Of a stretch of DNA of 64,000 nt, positions 9,981 to 21,369 are shown piece after piece (within the stretch, counting starts at the first letter, position 1; each line of letters starts with the position of its first letter). The DNA is taken from NCBI RefSeq assembly GCF_021513195.1, contig NZ_CP090974.1, forward strand, positions 818,001-882,000. The letters run 5' to 3'. This stretch comes from Shewanella sp. OMA3-2 (lineage in GTDB: Bacteria > Pseudomonadota > Gammaproteobacteria > Enterobacterales > Shewanellaceae). Under the pieces are notes generated by a model. That model searched no databases. It was not told where the DNA came from and worked only from the letters and a program-made list of their open reading frames with translations. Both the position numbers and the translations under genes were made by a program.

Positions 9981-10004
9981 AAAGCCTCTAAAATAGAGGC
10001 TTTA
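9981..10004. terminator. Terminator between EamA gene and dolP
   Basis: AAAGCCTCTA / TAGAGGCTTT forms a 10-bp stem with a three-base loop between two convergent genes, so it could act in both directions. Confidence 0.75.
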
Positions 10005-10032
10005 ATGCAATTACTTGCTTTTTACGCGGTGA

Positions 10033-11240
<1,208 letters not shown>

Positions 11241-11317
11241 TTAACTACCAGGGTGTATTGTCGCCAAGTTTGTGTCGATATAATGCCATAAATCAATGCT
11301 GTGGTAACTATGGATGC

Positions 11318-11644
11318 TTAAAAACATCCCTGAATCCAACTTATTTGTGTGTTATTTATGGCAATAACATCAAAACGGCAAGGTGGATTAATGCCTTGTT
11401 GTTGTAAATAAGCGTTTGCACTGAGGCGAATGCGATGAATTTGTTTAGCACTCAGTGCATTTATTGCGCCGCCAAAAGCCTGAGATTGACGATATTTTAC
11501 TTCAACAAACACTAAAGTCTGTTGCTGCTTCATAATTAAGTCAATCTCGCCGAACTTATAGCGCACATTTGCGGTAACAAAGGTTAACCCTTGTTGCTGT
11601 AAATATTCGCGTGCTTGTTGTTCAGCGAGTTCGCCAGATGTCAT
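11318..11644 (-). CDS. yraN: YraN family protein (UPF0102, nuclease-like fold)
   Basis: A 108-residue protein with the UPF0102 pattern: GELAEQQAREYLQQQG at the N terminus, then FGEIDLIM and FVEVKYRQ, which form the acidic-lysine core of Holliday-junction-resolvase-like restriction folds, and FDVIAI at the end. Biochemical function is not settled. Its ATG overlaps the lpoA stop (ATGA), so it is translationally coupled to lpoA; a frameshift upstream could therefore reduce its expression. Confidence 0.92.
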   Translation of the reverse strand: MTSGELAEQQAREYLQQQGLTFVTANVRYKFGEIDLIMKQQQTLVFVEVKYRQSQAFGGAINALSAKQIHRIRLSANAYLQQQGINPPCRFDVIAINNTQISWIQGCF

Positions 11645-13468
11645 AGTGGCGTGAGTTTACCTTTTTCGTATTTGCCCCAAGTTAATTGACGATCAATTAA
11701 CCCATTAGGTTTTAGCGACAACGCACCACTGCGGCCACTGAATTGATATCCTGGAAATGCACGCATTTGGGCTAAACGATTGACTAGGTCAAGCGCGTCA
11801 TATCCCATAACATATAGCCGTTTTTGGCTATTATTCCAAGTAGACCATAAAGATTCCACCATGCGGGTTTCATTACTTGGTTGCATTAACCAAGGTATGT
11901 CACTGATCATCACTTTATTTAATTCTTGTGCAGATTGAGTTGATTCATTTTCTAAGCGGCCACGACTCGAAGTATAAAGTGCCACTGGCTCAGCAAATAC
12001 ACTGAAGTTAACGTCTAAAAAGGCTTTTAATAACGATAAGTCTTGGTAAGCCGACACCATATAAATGGCATCTATGTCTTGGCGAGAGCGAAAATCAGCC
12101 TCAAGTTTGCTGCCCAGTATTTCTTTCATACGAGCAATTCTAGCTTGACTGTCTTTTACCCCTAAGGCTTCTTGTACGGTCAGCTTCATTTGGTCGCCGC
12201 TATCAAAATAATGAATTTCAGCGTTATTTTCTGTTAGTGATAACCAAGTTTGATTGAAACTTTCAGCCATACGTTTACCTATGGCATCATTACTGGTTAA
12301 TAACAAAGGTAACTTAATCCCATCGGCATACAACTTACGCGCGGCATCACTGGCTTCTTGTGCAGGTGATAACGAGAAGTAAAATTGATTAGATTGTGGC
12401 TCAAATTGTTCTAGCTGATTTAAATACAGTTGCGGAATAAGCTGCGGTTTACTTTGGTTTGCGCGTTGCAACTCTTCTACTTCATTAGGTAATAATGGCC
12501 CGATAATGAAGTCGGCACCGGTATTCGTTGCTTGTTGATAAGCAGCTTTGATCCCTATCTGACTGTCAATAAAGTGCAGGGTGACATTACTATCAAATTC
12601 GGCCATATAACTGGCCATAATTCCCATTTTTATGGGTTCAGCAACTGCCGAGCGAGGACCTGAAAGCGGTAATAGAACCGCAATGTTCTGTGGGCGATAA
12701 GGTTTAGCATTCAGCGCTTTTTCTAAATCCGATGGTAACTTTACCGCGGCTGGATGATGAGGGTTATTACGTTGCCATTCCCCTAAATAACGCACCAGCT
12801 GGGTTGGCTCTACGGCATAATGTTTAGCAATATAAGCAAGTTGTAGCCAGCCTGAGAATATCGGATTTGCAGGTTCGCGCATGAAGCTTTTAATGGCTTC
12901 CTCTTGCAATGGTTGTAACACTTTCCAAATAATATCATTAACCTGAGTCGATTCAGATTTAGGTAAATAGTTACTTAATAGACTTAATTGTCTAATTTGA
13001 TCTATGGGCTGCTGCAGGGTTTTATAAAGACGGGCTTTATACTGATGATATGTTGCCATTTGCCAGCGAGGTAATTGCCAATGGGGGGGGGTATTGTAAG
13101 GTGGTCAATGCTGCCTGCGCATTCTGAGTTTTCTCATCAATACGGGCATTTAAGTAAATATGCTCAGCCTGAATGGTAGGTACTTTTACCATGTTTTTTA
13201 GCATCGACGATAAAATGCTACTCGCAGAGCTGTAATTACCATCATTAATATAAGCATGCGCCGCCAGTAGCAGGTTGCGATCACGTTTTTCAGGTAAGCT
13301 GCTTTTACTGGCTTCGGATAAATAAACATTAGCAGGTTGCTCTACTGACGCTAAGGATGTATTGATCACTTGATCAATACTTTCGGTTTTATTGGTTGCA
13401 CAACCAATCAATAATGTTGGTAGTGTCAGTGCCAATAGAAATTTAATTGAAATCAGTCTTTTTAACAC
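11641..13468 (-). pseudogene. lpoA: Penicillin-binding-protein activator LpoA, frameshifted at a C9 run
   Basis: LpoA is an outer-membrane lipoprotein that activates the peptidoglycan synthase PBP1A from the periplasm. The reading frame is broken. The N-terminal 143-codon frame (13037-13468) has a lipoprotein signal ending LLIGC and TPR-like repeats. The C-terminal frame (11641-13059) carries the periplasmic-binding-protein-like domain (IAVLLPLSGPRSAVAEPIKMG onwards). They meet at a run of nine C on the coding strand (13083-13091 on the plus strand). With eight C the frame reads continuously through YPPHWQLPRWQM and gives about 608 residues, a sensible length. So this is a phase-shifted gene, a pseudogene or a sequencing error. 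Confidence 0.85.
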
Positions 13469-13557
13469 AGGGCTTCACTCTGGTAAGATATTGGCTTTAG
13501 TTTAACCTGCTCTTACGCTTGGCGAAAGACTTGTGCAAAGAGATTATTGAGGTAGTT

Positions 13558-14400
13558 ATGGATCAAGCAGCAGCACTTTATATTGTGCCCACCCCCATCG
13601 GCAATTTCGCGGACATGAGTAGCCGTGCAATTGAAGTGTTAAATCAAGTCAGCTTGATAGCCTGTGAAGATACTCGTCACAGTGGTAGATTGTTAAGTCA
13701 TTACGGTATTGAAACCCGTAAAACGGCTCTACATGACCATAATGAACGTGACCGCGCTCAATGGATTGTTGAACAATTACAATCAGGTCAATCAGTTGCA
13801 CTTATTTCTGATGCAGGTACGCCGCTGATATCCGATCCTGGCTATCACTTGGTTAAACATGTTAGAGAAGCGGGTCATCAAGTTATTCCGCTGCCAGGAC
13901 CTTGTGCGGCAATTACCGCACTAAGTGCTTCAGGATTACCATCAGACCGATTCAGCTTTGAAGGTTTTTTGCCGGCCAAAGAAAAAGGTCGTATCGATAA
14001 ATTGACTGCGTTGAAAGAAGACCCTCGCACGTTAATTTTCTATGAATCACCGCATCGCATTGTACAAAGCTTGATGTCAATTGTTGCTGCTCTGGGAGCT
14101 GAACGCCAAATTGTTATGGCCAGAGAAGTCACTAAAACCTTTGAAACCTTCTTATCAGGTACAGCTGAAGCTGTATTAGCGATGGTGATCGCTGATGAAA
14201 ATCAGCAAAAAGGTGAAATTGTTATTATGTGTCATGGTTTTGCTCAAGCCGACGATGAAGCCATTCCTAAAGTCGCTATTGATACGTTAACCTTACTTGC
14301 AGCAGAGTTACCACTTAAGAAAGCGGCGGCAATCGCCGCGCAAATATATGGTTTTAAAAAGAATGCATTGTATAAACTCGGGCTCGAACTTGGTTTATAA
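13558..14400 (+). CDS. rsmI: 16S rRNA (cytidine1402-2'-O)-methyltransferase
   Basis: Methylates the ribose of C1402 in the decoding centre of 16S rRNA. The 280-residue protein has the TP-methylase fold, with [10 protein letters not shown] at the N terminus, [26 protein letters not shown] and LPGPCA. The start is set at the ATG preceded by GAGG with a 5-base gap; an upstream TTG would add 13 residues without a binding site. It diverges from lpoA, as yraL does from yraM in E. coli, and lies just upstream of rnpB. Confidence 0.95.
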   Translation: MDQAAALYIVPTPIGNFADMSSRAIEVLNQVSLIACEDTRHSGRLLSHYGIETRKTALHDHNERDRAQWIVEQLQSGQSVALISDAGTPLISDPGYHLVKHVREAGHQVIPLPGPCAAITALSASGLPSDRFSFEGFLPAKEKGRIDKLTALKEDPRTLIFYESPHRIVQSLMSIVAALGAERQIVMAREVTKTFETFLSGTAEAVLAMVIADENQQKGEIVIMCHGFAQADDEAIPKVAIDTLTLLAAELPLKKAAAIAAQIYGFKKNALYKLGLELGL

Positions 14401-14431
14401 CAAAAGTCGGGTCGATAAAGCTAACTATGGA

Positions 14432-14460
14432 TTGGTTTGTTGGCAGGCTTAGGCTATAAT
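14432..14460 (+). promoter_or_regulatory. Promoter of rnpB
   Basis: A perfect -10 box TATAAT (14455-14460) is preceded 17 bases earlier by TTGGTT, a fair -35 box. The -10 ends 7 bases before the expected 5' end of RNase P RNA. Confidence 0.7.
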
Positions 14461-14467
14461 CCGCGCC

Positions 14468-14830
<363 letters not shown>

Positions 14831-14843
14831 AACCTTTCGAAAT

Positions 14844-14875
14844 AAAAAGGCCTCACAGCGATGTGAGGCCTTTTA
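14844..14875 (+). terminator. Terminator after rnpB
   Basis: AAAAGGCCTCAC / GTGAGGCCTTTT forms a 12-bp stem around AGCGAT and ends in T's, 14 bases after the mature 3' end of RNase P RNA. Confidence 0.9.
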
Positions 14876-15046
14876 TGTTTGTGTCTCTTTAGCTACATCG
14901 ACAGCCCCTAGTGAAGTAATGCGTTATAAATTCCTTAACCATTAATAATATATAAGGATAATTATCATTGGTTAATGATATTACTGGCGAAATTGTTCCG
15001 CCTAGTCCAATATTATAACTCTATGATTTTTGGATATTAGGTGATT

Positions 15047-18000
15047 ATGAGTTTGTCTTTGGGGGATAAAACGGCGGCTAAGTGGGGCTGTGCAGTATTG
15101 TTTATTGGCTTAGCTATCAGCCTTGCTGTGGCATTGACAGTAAATAGTCGTAACTCAACGGCAGTAAATGAAGCCCTTCAACGTACCGTAGAGCAAATTA
15201 GTTATCAGGTCTTAAATCGCCTTACATTATACCAATATGGCCTTCGCGGCGTACGCGGAATGGTTGTTATGGCTGGTGAAGATGAAATTTCTCGGCAAAC
15301 GTTTGGTCGCTATAGCTTAACGAGAGAGGTCGCCGAGGAATTCCCAGGGGCGCGAGGCTTTGGTTTTATTCGTATCGTTTCACCTCAACAGCAAGCTTCT
15401 TTTATTCTTAAAGCACAGCAAGATAGTTGGCCAATCTTTGCAATCCGTCAGCTGACCCCCCACGATAATGATCGTTATGTGATTCAGTATATTGAACCCG
15501 TTGAAAGTAACCTTTCAGCAGTGGGTCTTGATATTGGTTCAGAAGTACAACGGCGAGAAGCCGCGGATGCGGCAATGTTGTCTGGTGAGGTGCGTTTGTC
15601 TGGGCCAATTACGCTAGTGCAGGCTACGGGTAAACCACTACAATCTTTTTTAATTCTATTACCTATTTACCATAATGGCTCAACCCCCTTAACCCCTGAA
15701 GCCCGCAAAGCTACAATATTTGGATGGAGCTATGCGCCTTTGGTCACCAATGAGGTGTTAAGCGGGTTAAATTTACCCCTGCAAGCTGCCCAGCTAACCC
15801 TAAGTGATGTTACTCAAGCTAATCAACCGATTCCGTTCTATACCACAACAGCAGATGATGAGTTAACTGATTCTCAATACTCTGTTGTAAAAGAAATCCT
15901 TGGGCGTAAATGGCAATTTAAGGTTAAGGCATATCCTAAACTCATCAATGGATTGAATCTTAATCGTGCGAGTTTGGTGTTTGCCTATGGTGCTCTTTTT
16001 AGCGTTTTATTGGCAGCATTAGTCTTGATGTGGTCAATGTCGGTACAGCGAAAGCAGCAAGTGTTAGCCGAACAGGCTAGACGAGCCAGTATGCTTGAAC
16101 ATTCGCTTGATGGCATTATTAGTTATGATCTTGATGGGTTTATTACCAGCTGGAATCGAGGTGCTGAATTACTGTTCGGTTATAAGGAGCCGACAACGAT
16201 TGGCTTACGCAGTACTGAGTTAATTGTTCCCCCTGAAAAGGCTGAATTGGAAAAGGGCTGGTTTGCTAAAGCGTTAGCAGGAGAAGTGATCTTAAATCAA
16301 GTGTCATCGCATCAATGTAAAGATGGGATGATTTTATCGACATCTATGACAATGTTAGCCATTGTTGGTGAGCATGGTGATACTGTTGGTATTAGCCAAA
16401 CTATTCGCGACATTACAGCGCAAAAAGATGCAGAGTTACGCATTTTAAAGTTGAATGAAAGCCTAGAGTTTAAGGTAGCAAATCGAACACAAGAGTTACA
16501 ACAGGCTGTATCTGAAAATAAAGCATTACTTAAGTCGATTAATAATCAACTCATCTCAGTTGTCACCAATATTGACGGTGTGATTTTAGACGTTAACGAC
16601 TACTTTTGTCGTATCAGTGGTTTTTCTCGCGAACAACTCATTGGTAATAATCATTCATTATTACGTTCGAGTGAACATGATGACGTATTTTGGCAAAATA
16701 TGTGGGCACAAATTAGCTCGGGTAACTCTTGGCATGGTGAAATTTGTAATATAGACAAGCAAGGCGATACACACTGGTTAGATACCGTTATTGGTCCTGT
16801 GGTCGATGAAAATGGTCATATAGAACGTTTTGTTGCATTAAGTACCGATATTACCGAACGTAAATTTGCTCAAATAGAGAAGAACAAACTTGGCTCACTA
16901 TTAACCAGCGTACTCGATGCTGCTTCTGAAATGTCGATAATTTCCACTGACGAAAACGGCATAATTAATATATTTAATCGTGGTTCAGAGCAGTTGTTAG
17001 GTTATAGCGCAAATGAGTTAGTTGGAATATCTAGCCCAGCCTTAATACATTTACCAGAGGAAATTAATGCGCGATCTATTGAGTTATCGGAACAATATGG
17101 TCTAGTTATTGAAGGCTTTGATGTATTTGTTTATAAGGCCAGAATGGAAGGGTCAGAAACCCGAAATTGGACCTATGTAAAGAAAGATGGCTCTCACTGT
17201 CAAGTATCTTTATCTGTAACTGCAATACGTGATATTGACAACAATATTGTCGGTTATTTAGGTATAGCAGTAGATATCACTCAAACATTACAGCAACAAG
17301 AAGCATTAGTGACTGCCAGTAACCATCTTCGTAAGGCTGCTGAGGTCGCACAGCTGGGGATGTGGACTTTCAATGTGTCAGATAGCCATTTAGATTGGAA
17401 TGATCGTATGTTTACTATTTACGATCATCCGCTTAGCTTGCGAGAGGAAGGCCTAAATTACCAACATTGGATAATGCGGGTTCACCCTGATGATGTTGCC
17501 ATGATGGAACAACAACTGAATAATGTAATTGACGGGCAAGGAAAATACGATCTTATTTTTAGAGTACTAACGACTCGTGGTCAAGTGCGTTATGTTCAGG
17601 CGGCAGCTGAGGTTGAAAGAGATAAGCATGATAATGTGATTCGAGTTATTGGCATCAATCTCGATATAACAGAGCAACGTGAAGTAGAAAAAACCTTGCG
17701 AGCAGCGAAACAACAAGCCGATGATGCCAATGCGGCCAAGTCGGCATTTTTAGCGAATATGAGCCATGAGATCCGCACCCCGATGAATGCCGTGTTGGGT
17801 TTGTTGCAATTAATGCGTCATACCACCATGTCCCCCCAGCAAGAGGATTATATTCATAAGACCCAAACTGCAGCGAAATCCCTATTAGGCTTACTTAATG
17901 ATATTTTAGACTTTTCTAAAATTGAAGCGGGTAAGTTCCAGCTTGACCCTGAGCCTTGCGAAATCGAAGTGTTGATGCGCGAGCTTGCGGTGGTGTTATC

Positions 18001-19951
18001 AGCTAATTTGAGCAATCGAGATGTTGAGGTGATGTTTAATCTCGACCCAACCATTCCATCTTGGTTGCTGATTGATAAGCTCAGATTACAGCAAGTATTG
18101 ATCAATTTAGCTGGTAATGCATTGAAGTTTACCCGTCATGGCCAAGTCATTATAGGGATCGAATGTCTCGAATCAGTTGAAAATAGTAAAAAGCTGCGTT
18201 TTTCTGTGACAGACACAGGGATTGGGATCAGCAAAGAGCAAATAAGTCGTATTTTTAATGGTTTTGAACAGGCTGAATCTTCAACAACTAGACGTTTTGG
18301 TGGTACAGGGTTGGGATTGGCCATCAGTAAGCGTTTAGTTGAATTAATGGGCGCAGAATTACTGGTAACCAGTCAAGTTGATGAGGGCAGCTGCTTCTGG
18401 TTTGATGCGACTTTCTCAGTCGTCCCTATTACGACGGAAGTGGCTATTGATATTAAAGGGCGTCGAGTGTTGGTGGTTGATGATAACCGCACAACTACCG
18501 AAATTTTACAGAAGATTCTGGTTGATTTTGGTTGTTCAGTCGATTGCGCTTATAGCGGCGCAGAAGCTATAGACAAATGTAATCAGGCACATAATGCCCA
18601 GCTTCCTTTTGATGTCGTCCTTATGGATTGGAATATGCCTGAACTTAATGGCATAAAAACGGCTAAGCTATTGCGAGCATCGATACAAGATTTGCAAGGT
18701 AGTATTCCAGCGGTCATTATGCTGACGGCTTATGGCGAGGAAGTGTTCAGGGAGGATGATAAAGAGCATGGTGCGCCTTTTGTGCATTTTTTAACTAAAC
18801 CGGTGACATCTCAATTATTAGCCGAGTCCATTAGCCAAGTGATGTCCGGAAAATTCATGGCGACATCCGTTAAGCCGATAGCACAAAAGCGACTGCAGGG
18901 ATTAACCATTTTAGTGGTTGAAGATAATCAATTAAATCGACAAATTGCCGATGAACTGCTTACTTTAGAAGGGGCTAAAGTTGTGTTGGCTGAGGGCGGA
19001 GTGGAGGGCGTTGCCTTAGTGACTCAGAGCCCACAGGTATTTGATATCGTCATTATGGATGTACAGATGCCTGATATGGATGGCTTAGAAGCCACTCGGT
19101 GTATTCGAAAAGATCCTCGTTTTGAGTTATTACCTATTCTGGCTATGACGGCTAACGTCTCTCAGTCAGACAGAATTGAGTGCATTGCCGCTGGGATGAA
19201 TGATCATACCGGTAAGCCTATTGATATGAACCTGTTAGTCCCCAGCATTTTAACGCTTGTCGGACGTGAATTAAGCGAGTTAGTCGTTGATAACTATTCA
19301 TTTAGTGACGATGCGTCTGATTTGCTAGAGCCCCAAATTCTCGCAGATCAATATGTATTAGACAGTCTTGCAAAGGTGTTGAGTCGATTTGGCGGCAATG
19401 AGGTGTTTTTTAAAAAAATGGCTAAAGGATTTGAAGCGGAAATAAACAAGCAATTGTGGCACTTTGATAATGCTTTCACGCAACAAGAGACATCACAGCT
19501 TGTTGCCGTTAGCCACAGTATTAAAGGTGTAGCAAGTAATTTTGGTGCCAAAATGCTAGCTGATTTTGCTGCTTATTTAGAAGTGCAGTTTAAACAAGGT
19601 AGCCATAAGCCGTGGCAAATTAAGCAGTGGCAAGATAAGCTGGCTTTATTAACTCGACTTAGCGTTGAGCAGCTTGCTAAATATATCTCTGAACCACTCA
19701 AAAATGAGTCACTAGCGGTTATTAAATCAGCACAAGATAAACCTCAAAACATTGAGCTTGTTCAGAAACAAATCATGCAATTGAAAGAGCAATTACAACA
19801 TAATAATCTTGATGCTATGTACGCAGTGGACGAGATAGCCAGTTCATTATCTCACCATAGGTGCTGGGCTGAATTTTATGAGCAAGTACAAACTCTTGAT
19901 TTTGAAAAGGCATTGACCTTATTAGCGATTATTGAGGCGGAGGTAATTTAA
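15047..19951 (+). CDS. Membrane hybrid histidine kinase: CHASE, four PAS, HisKA, HATPase, two REC, HPt
   Basis: A very large (about 1634 residues) hybrid sensor kinase. In order: membrane helix (about 11-33), extracytoplasmic CHASE domain (about 75-250), second helix (about 309-332), four PAS domains starting near 345, 494, 617 and 762, HisKA with phospho-acceptor His near 907 (SHEIRTPMN), HATPase with DTGIGIS (about 1055) and GGTGLGLAIS (about 1084), REC1 (MDWNMP, about 1193), REC2 (MDVQMPDMDG, about 1337), and HPt with SHSIKG (about 1489). The signal is unknown; CHASE domains bind small ligands. The ATG at 15047 has AGG five bases upstream; GTG at 15041 is an alternative. Its stop overlaps the next gene by one base, so that cyclase is the likely output. 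Confidence 0.9.
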   Translation: MSLSLGDKTAAKWGCAVLFIGLAISLAVALTVNSRNSTAVNEALQRTVEQISYQVLNRLTLYQYGLRGVRGMVVMAGEDEISRQTFGRYSLTREVAEEFPGARGFGFIRIVSPQQQASFILKAQQDSWPIFAIRQLTPHDNDRYVIQYIEPVESNLSAVGLDIGSEVQRREAADAAMLSGEVRLSGPITLVQATGKPLQSFLILLPIYHNGSTPLTPEARKATIFGWSYAPLVTNEVLSGLNLPLQAAQLTLSDVTQANQPIPFYTTTADDELTDSQYSVVKEILGRKWQFKVKAYPKLINGLNLNRASLVFAYGALFSVLLAALVLMWSMSVQRKQQVLAEQARRASMLEHSLDGIISYDLDGFITSWNRGAELLFGYKEPTTIGLRSTELIVPPEKAELEKGWFAKALAGEVILNQVSSHQCKDGMILSTSMTMLAIVGEHGDTVGISQTIRDITAQKDAELRILKLNESLEFKVANRTQELQQAVSENKALLKSINNQLISVVTNIDGVILDVNDYFCRISGFSREQLIGNNHSLLRSSEHDDVFWQNMWAQISSGNSWHGEICNIDKQGDTHWLDTVIGPVVDENGHIERFVALSTDITERKFAQIEKNKLGSLLTSVLDAASEMSIISTDENGIINIFNRGSEQLLGYSANELVGISSPALIHLPEEINARSIELSEQYGLVIEGFDVFVYKARMEGSETRNWTYVKKDGSHCQVSLSVTAIRDIDNNIVGYLGIAVDITQTLQQQEALVTASNHLRKAAEVAQLGMWTFNVSDSHLDWNDRMFTIYDHPLSLREEGLNYQHWIMRVHPDDVAMMEQQLNNVIDGQGKYDLIFRVLTTRGQVRYVQAAAEVERDKHDNVIRVIGINLDITEQREVEKTLRAAKQQADDANAAKSAFLANMSHEIRTPMNAVLGLLQLMRHTTMSPQQEDYIHKTQTAAKSLLGLLNDILDFSKIEAGKFQLDPEPCEIEVLMRELAVVLSANLSNRDVEVMFNLDPTIPSWLLIDKLRLQQVLINLAGNALKFTRHGQVIIGIECLESVENSKKLRFSVTDTGIGISKEQISRIFNGFEQAESSTTRRFGGTGLGLAISKRLVELMGAELLVTSQVDEGSCFWFDATFSVVPITTEVAIDIKGRRVLVVDDNRTTTEILQKILVDFGCSVDCAYSGAEAIDKCNQAHNAQLPFDVVLMDWNMPELNGIKTAKLLRASIQDLQGSIPAVIMLTAYGEEVFREDDKEHGAPFVHFLTKPVTSQLLAESISQVMSGKFMATSVKPIAQKRLQGLTILVVEDNQLNRQIADELLTLEGAKVVLAEGGVEGVALVTQSPQVFDIVIMDVQMPDMDGLEATRCIRKDPRFELLPILAMTANVSQSDRIECIAAGMNDHTGKPIDMNLLVPSILTLVGRELSELVVDNYSFSDDASDLLEPQILADQYVLDSLAKVLSRFGGNEVFFKKMAKGFEAEINKQLWHFDNAFTQQETSQLVAVSHSIKGVASNFGAKMLADFAAYLEVQFKQGSHKPWQIKQWQDKLALLTRLSVEQLAKYISEPLKNESLAVIKSAQDKPQNIELVQKQIMQLKEQLQHNNLDAMYAVDEIASSLSHHRCWAEFYEQVQTLDFEKALTLLAIIEAEVI

Positions 19952-20886
19952 TGTCCAATTCTGAAGTGTTGAGTTTGGCGAGCAGTGATAAAGGCAAAAT
20001 TTTAATTGTTGATGATCAGCCGTTAAATATCAAAATATTGCATCAGTTATTCCAGAATGAATGCGATATCTATATGGCAACCAGTGGCGAGCGAGCTATT
20101 GAAGTGTGCCAGAAAATAAAGCCTGATGTGATGTTGCTTGATATCGAAATGCCAGGAATGACCGGGCTGCAGGTTTGTGAGGCAATAAAAAATAATCCAA
20201 TAACCGCTAATACTGCCGTTATTTTTGTAACAGCACATTTTGATGAAGAACAGGAAGCTAAAGGGTTTCAGTTAGGTGCAGTGGATTATATTCACAAACC
20301 TATCAACAGTATTATTACCACAGCAAGAGTGAATAATCAGTTATTGTTAAAGCGCCAATCTGATATTTTGCGGGCTATTGCCTTACTTGATAGTTTGACA
20401 GGGTTAGCCAATCGTCGTCAATTTGAACGCAGCATACCTGAATCATGGCAGCACTGTAGCCGCCAGAATAAGCCGTTATCATTGGTGATGCTCGATGTTG
20501 ATTTCTTTAAACACTACAACGACACCTATGGGCATCAACAAGGTGATGATTGCCTTCGTTTAGTCGCACAGGCTATTTATGCCGTTGCTCGTCGCCCTTA
20601 TGATCTGGTTGCCCGTTATGGTGGTGAAGAGTTTGTTTGTATACTGCCAGAAACAGATAGCTTAGGGGCAACATTAATTGCACAGAAAATGATAAATGCA
20701 GTGCAGGCATTAGCTATTGAACATGCTGGCTCCAGCATTTCGTCAACTGTCACCATTAGTGCGGGAGTGGCAACCACTTATCCGACTATTGACTCTAGAT
20801 GGGATAAGCTATTGAATGAAGCTGATATGCAGTTATATCAAGCTAAAGACAGTGGACGTAATCAAGTTAAGTGCATAGCTTTGTAA
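19951..20886 (+). CDS. Response regulator with GGDEF diguanylate cyclase domain
   Basis: The 311-residue protein has a receiver domain (about 14-135, phospho-acceptor in LLDIEMPGMTG) and a GGDEF domain (about 145-310) with the active A-site written GGEEF in ARYGGEEFV. Five residues before that motif is RPYD, a complete inhibitory I-site (RxxD), so product feedback is expected. It should make cyclic di-GMP on phosphorylation. The ATG shares one base with the kinase stop and has GGAGG upstream, which ties the two genes into one phosphorelay. Confidence 0.92.
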   Translation: MSNSEVLSLASSDKGKILIVDDQPLNIKILHQLFQNECDIYMATSGERAIEVCQKIKPDVMLLDIEMPGMTGLQVCEAIKNNPITANTAVIFVTAHFDEEQEAKGFQLGAVDYIHKPINSIITTARVNNQLLLKRQSDILRAIALLDSLTGLANRRQFERSIPESWQHCSRQNKPLSLVMLDVDFFKHYNDTYGHQQGDDCLRLVAQAIYAVARRPYDLVARYGGEEFVCILPETDSLGATLIAQKMINAVQALAIEHAGSSISSTVTISAGVATTYPTIDSRWDKLLNEADMQLYQAKDSGRNQVKCIAL

Positions 20887-21369
20887 CCATCAACATTGCG
20901 ATTAGGTTGACCCTTTGCAATAAGTTTACCTTTTGCCGTGTTCATTTTTGAGATTTTATCCCGCCAACAACTGGTATATCACATAGTTCATTTTTAGATG
21001 ATGTGTGTGATATAGCAACTAATTTGTTAATTGTTCAAGCAGCTTACACTTCTGTGGCTATAATTATAGTCAATTCACAATTCTAAATATTAACGTTATA
21101 TAACGCTTATAAATTAGCCATGTAGACGATGACATTATTTTTGTCGCTTGGTTTGGTATTAAGTCACCTCCGTTCGGGATAACACCTGAGTTGAGGTTAA
21201 GTATTAACTGATTTTTATTGAACATATTGCGACAATGAAATTAGATTTTGGCTGAGCCGAAATAGCGCAACATTGGAGTGAAAAATATAAAGATGCATGG
21301 ATAAAAAGTAACGGTAACTTTAATCTAATGGTTATGTATTGAACTGAATAATGGCTAGGTAGGTGAAAT
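20887..21369. other. Intergenic region before the chemotaxis receptor
   Basis: These 483 bases are AT-rich with no convincing gene. The only structure noted is a perfect 12-bp palindrome CGTTATATAACG at 21093-21104. It should carry the promoter of the chemoreceptor gene, but no sigma-70 or sigma-28 box was clear enough to assign. Confidence 0.35.
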
